Assembly: GCA_037043455.1 (NCBI GenBank)
Contig: JAWPHD010005605.1
Coordinates: 62,001 to 126,000, forward strand
Direction of reading: 5' to 3'
Length of the DNA stretch: 64,000 nt
Origin: Cyrtodaria siliqua
Lineage: Eukaryota > Mollusca > Bivalvia > Adapedonta > Hiatellidae
Part shown: positions 63,826-64,000 of the stretch, one piece after another
How the letters are laid out: each line of letters begins with the position of its first letter
Position numbering within the stretch: the stretch's first letter is position 1
Notes under the pieces: generated by a model
The model's input: only the letters and a program-made list of their open reading frames with translations
Database searches by the model: none
What the model was told of the DNA's origin: nothing
Program-made: the position numbers and the translations under genes

Positions 63826-64000
63826 TGGCGTGGCGCAGTCGGTAGCGGGTGGATTTGTAACCGGAGGCCCCGGATTCAATCCTCCCTGGTGCCACTGAGT
63901 TCCGTCGGTGTGTTCTTGGGCAAGACACTTTCCCTTAGCCTCATCCGTCGGATGGGGACGTAAACCGGGCGGTCCCGTGTATCGGTCTATCCTCCGAGCA
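63826..64000 (+). mobile_element. tRNA-Thr-like SINE, cut by the window end
   Basis: The head has A-box TGGCGCAGTCGGTAGCGGG and B-box-like GGATTCAATCC. The loop TTTGTAA would give a TGT (Thr) anticodon. Body: TGTTCTTGGGCAAGACACTT, then GATGGGGACGTAAACCGGGC and GTATCGGTCTATCC. Same family as 35858-36124. The 3' end lies beyond base 64000. Confidence 0.8.

Noticed and set aside
63826..63900. A functional tRNA-Thr gene
   Set aside because: The A and B boxes are good, but the 3' side runs into a conserved SINE domain and a second headless copy exists.

Overview
This window looks like a repeat-dense, gene-poor piece of an animal nuclear genome, most likely a bivalve mollusc. The reasons are spliced host-type exons, polyadenylated retroelements, Penelope-like and tyrosine-recombinase retroelements, several LINE lineages, tRNA-derived SINEs with bivalve-type bodies, and many minisatellites. 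The species cannot be named from sequence alone. No prokaryotic or organellar feature is seen.

Host genes. The clearest is the last coding exon of a carbohydrate sulfotransferase (316-1314, +), whose upstream exons lie outside the window. A second candidate is an orphan internal exon on the minus strand (40631-40785) with matching splice signals and an uninterrupted frame. A decayed multi-exon gene may lie on the minus strand at about 13.3-17.3 kb, with weaker support.

Layout. 1.5-4.0 kb: three successive minisatellites (31, 29 and 26 bp). 4-9.4 kb: dispersed repeats, a 65-bp array with three-unit higher-order structure, and a LINE tail. 9.4-11.4 kb: damaged Penelope-like element (PLE) copies. 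11.4-12 kb: a tRNA-derived SINE family. 12.44-26.94 kb: a block bounded by inverted ends that interrupts a 25-bp array in register; it may be one 14.5-kb mobile element. Inside it is a 634-bp-family, hAT-style short element, itself split by a 2.64-kb TIR element (8-bp duplication) carrying an SGNH hydrolase gene and a divergent Ser/Thr-rich ORF. 27-31 kb: the 25-bp array, a 57-bp array and another PLE copy. 31-41 kb: LINE fragments, short TIR elements, near-perfect hairpins, and two minisatellites that appear to have grown out of the PLE 3' UTR. 41-48 kb: CR1/Jockey-like LINE fragments and the best PLE reverse transcriptase. 48.8-55.1 kb: a tyrosine-recombinase retrotransposon with the split direct repeats typical of Ngaro/PAT elements (A1-ORFs-B1-A2-B2). 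57.6-61.2 kb: a nearly complete LINE (endonuclease, reverse transcriptase, Cys/His tail). 61.9-62.7 kb: another minisatellite. 63.6-64 kb: a SINE inserted into a PLE 3' UTR, cut by the window edge.

Most open frames are fragments of mobile elements or translations of tandem repeats. The most unusual items are the SGNH-carrying TIR element, the possible 14.5-kb TIR insertion, the split-direct-repeat retrotransposon, a dispersed two-hairpin repeat, and the two UTR-born minisatellites.
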